Source: an uncultured Prosthecobacter sp. (lineage in GTDB: Bacteria; Verrucomicrobiota; Verrucomicrobiia; Verrucomicrobiales; Verrucomicrobiaceae). From it: a stretch of 7,470 nt of DNA. Under the pieces are notes generated by a model. That model worked only from the letters and a program-made list of their open reading frames with translations. It had not been told where the DNA came from and made no database searches. Position numbers and translations under genes: made by a program. Positions 6,170-7,470 of this stretch are shown here, piece after piece; the first letter of the stretch is position 1; each line of letters begins with the position of its first letter. The stretch lies in NCBI GenBank assembly GCA_937941745.1, contig CALDGV010000013.1, positions 1 to 7,470 of the forward strand, in the 5' to 3' direction.

Positions 6170-7470
6170 GGCAGCAAGGTGAGGGTGACGCGGCGCACAT
6201 CCATGACCGAAGCGCCGGGGACGTCGGTGGCGCGGAGAGTGAGCGGGCCTTGGCCGGCGGGCAGGGTCACTTCACCGAGCCTCAGCGTGCGAAATTCCTT
6301 CATCTGGCTCTCTCCATGCGGGCGCGGCAGCGTGTCCTGGTTGGTGTAGAGCGGCGGGTCCCAGCCGGGGGCGACCTTGCCGCTGAGTTTCGAGTTTTGG
6401 AAGCTCAACTCGATGGTGGAGCCGGCGTCGGGCACTTTGCAGGTGTAGTCGATGGTGACTTCATACTTTCCAGCGATGTGAACATCGAGCAGCCAGACCA
6501 TGCTGTCGTCTTTGGCCGTCCAGTTCACGAAATACGAGCAGTTCGGCGCGCTGCTGCTGCGCTGCACGCCGCCGCGTGGCTCGCCATCACGCGCAGGCAG
6601 CATGGTGATGGGAAACTCACGATAACCGACCGGGATCGGACGCGGATCGACAGCATTGCCGCCTTTCTTCTTGTCGCCCTTCGCCTTGGGCAAGGCCGCC
6701 GAAGCGCCGAACACCTCCTGACGCCATGCTTTGACCGCATCCGTCAGTTTCGCGGCCAATGCGGGCTCCTTGTCGTTGATCGGCGTGGTCTGGCCAGGAT
6801 CGGCGATCATGTCGTAAAGCTGGCCTGCGTTGTCGAGGCGATGCGTCTGCGTGCGCACGCTGGCGTTCATGGCCCAGGTGGAGAAAATCATGCGCTCAGG
6901 CCATTCGACGGCCTGCTTCATGAGCAGCGGCGTGAGATCGCGACCATCCAGCGGCTTGTCGCCGACACGTTTCACACCGGCCAGCGCGGTGAGCGTGGGC
7001 ATGAGATCAATCGCGCCACTGATCTGCGTGACGGTGTGCCCGGCGGGCAGTTTCGCCGGCCAGCGGATGTAGCAGACGGAGCGCACGCCCCCTTCGTCGG
7101 TGGTGCCTTTCTTGCCCTTCATGCCGCCGGTCCAGCGGTTGCTGTTCGGGCCGTTGTCGGAGAAATAAACGACGATGGTGTTCTCATCGACGCCATGCTG
7201 TTTCAGCCGCGAAAGCACACGCCCCACGTTCATGTCCTGGTTCTCGATCATCGCCAAAGCGCAGCGCGTTTCATCGGCGACTTCCTTGGCCGCATCCGTG
7301 GCGGTTTGGGTGATGGGCTTGTCTTTGAAGCGTTTCCAGTCCGCCTCAGGTGCGGCCCAGGGCGAGTGCGGCGTGGTGAAGGGGACATAACAGACGAAGG
7401 GCTTGTCTTTGTTTTTGTCGATGAAGCCGAGGGCGCGGTCCGTGCAGACATCGACGATGTAGCCCTGCGT
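6166..7470 (-). CDS. Sulfatase with C-terminal beta-sandwich-like domain, 5' end missing
   Basis: The frame is open from the right edge. The 434 visible residues begin TQGYIVDVCTDRALGFI, so the N-terminal part with the formylglycine cysteine lies outside the window. A start at the internal TTG (7257) would cut through the catalytic domain and is not credible. Visible sulfatase features are FTTPHSPW (substrate-site His, codon 7368-7366), YFSDNG (metal ligands Asp and Asn, codons 7158-7153), GGMKGKKGTTDEGGVRS with candidate active-site lysines, IRWPAKL, LDGRDLTPLL, and QLYDMIADPGQT ending the catalytic part. Then comes a linker with KAKGDKKKGG (6687-6658) and about 120 residues of beta-rich sequence. 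The SDNG and GGMKGKKG blocks are typical of arylsulfatase / GalNAc-6-sulfatase-like enzymes of PVC bacteria, a third non-DHG type in this cluster. It is the first gene visible in the array, but not necessarily the first in the operon. Whether it is Cys- or Ser-type cannot be seen. Confidence 0.92.
   Translation of the reverse strand, partial: TQGYIVDVCTDRALGFIDKNKDKPFVCYVPFTTPHSPWAAPEADWKRFKDKPITQTATDAAKEVADETRCALAMIENQDMNVGRVLSRLKQHGVDENTIVVYFSDNGPNSNRWTGGMKGKKGTTDEGGVRSVCYIRWPAKLPAGHTVTQISGAIDLMPTLTALAGVKRVGDKPLDGRDLTPLLMKQAVEWPERMIFSTWAMNASVRTQTHRLDNAGQLYDMIADPGQTTPINDKEPALAAKLTDAVKAWRQEVFGASAALPKAKGDKKKGGNAVDPRPIPVGYREFPITMLPARDGEPRGGVQRSSSAPNCSYFVNWTAKDDSMVWLLDVHIAGKYEVTIDYTCKVPDAGSTIELSFQNSKLSGKVAPGWDPPLYTNQDTLPRPHGESQMKEFRTLRLGEVTLPAGQGPLTLRATDVPGASVMDVRRVTLTLLP
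6169..6540 (-). other. C-terminal beta-rich domain of the first sulfatase, possible carbohydrate-binding module
   Basis: After the catalytic domain and a Lys-rich linker, the last roughly 120 residues show an alternating strand pattern: YFVNWTAKDDSMVWLLDVHI, GKYEVTIDYTC, STIELSFQNSKLSGKV, FRTLRLGEVTL, PLTLRATDVPG, and finally VMDVRRVTLTLLP. This matches the style of jelly-roll domains of carbohydrate-binding or DUF type appended to PVC sulfatases and glycosidases, in which a distribution such as GKYEVTIDY and PLTLRA is common. I cannot name a Pfam family with certainty. Glycan targeting is the inferred role. Confidence 0.55.

Noticed and set aside
5321..6349. A 342-codon open frame on the plus strand across the junction of two sulfatases
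   Set aside because: It is antisense to two well-supported genes, rich in Ala/Arg/Val/Glu with no domain signal, and has no start context.
6166..7257. Taking TTG at 7257 as the start of the first sulfatase
   Set aside because: The frame continues without a stop to the window edge and encodes conserved sulfatase sequence (FTTPHSPW) upstream, so the TTG is an internal Leu codon.

Overview
The window is a single co-directional array on the minus strand, so it is transcribed from right to left. It contains five consecutive sulfatase genes (formylglycine-dependent, alkaline-phosphatase-fold sulfatase family, Pfam PF00884) followed by the start of a secreted seven-bladed beta-propeller lactonase-type gene. 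Both edges cut genes: the right edge removes the N-terminal part of the first sulfatase, and the left edge removes most of the lactonase. Every gene whose N-terminus is visible encodes a signal peptide, so the products should act in the periplasm or outside the cell.

In transcription order the layout is: (a) 7470-6166, sulfatase with a C-terminal beta-sandwich-like extension, 5' end missing; (b) 6169-4865, arylsulfatase-type, 434 aa; (c) 4868-3402, arylsulfatase A-type, 488 aa; (d) 3345-1813, iduronate-2-sulfatase-like, 510 aa; (e) 1750-335, iduronate-2-sulfatase-like, 471 aa; (f) 338-1, lactonase-like, incomplete. Junctions a/b, b/c and e/f are 4-base ATGA stop/start overlaps. Junctions c/d and d/e are short gaps of 56 and 62 bases with no convincing terminator or promoter. 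The set reads as one operon.

All four sulfatases with a visible active site are Cys-type (CGPSR, CNPSR, CTPTR, CTPTR). They therefore need a formylglycine-generating enzyme or an anaerobic sulfatase-maturing enzyme encoded elsewhere. The five enzymes fall into at least four different sequence types, so they probably remove sulfate from different positions or sugars of a complex sulfated polysaccharide (algal fucoidan or carrageenan-like glycans, or glycosaminoglycans). The actual substrate cannot be read from this window, because no glycoside hydrolase, polysaccharide lyase or transporter is present.

Dense clusters of secreted sulfatases, moderately high GC, very weak Shine-Dalgarno signals and Lys/Gly-rich inserts are typical of the PVC group. 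I favour Verrucomicrobiota (Prosthecobacter/Verrucomicrobium-like), with Planctomycetota as the alternative; this is inference. I see no RNA genes, mobile elements, CRISPR arrays or integration sites. I also see no clearly new biological system. The points of interest are the operon's composition, its shared junction and signal-peptide sequences, the Lys/Gly-rich patches, an active-site variant and an unassigned C-terminal domain.
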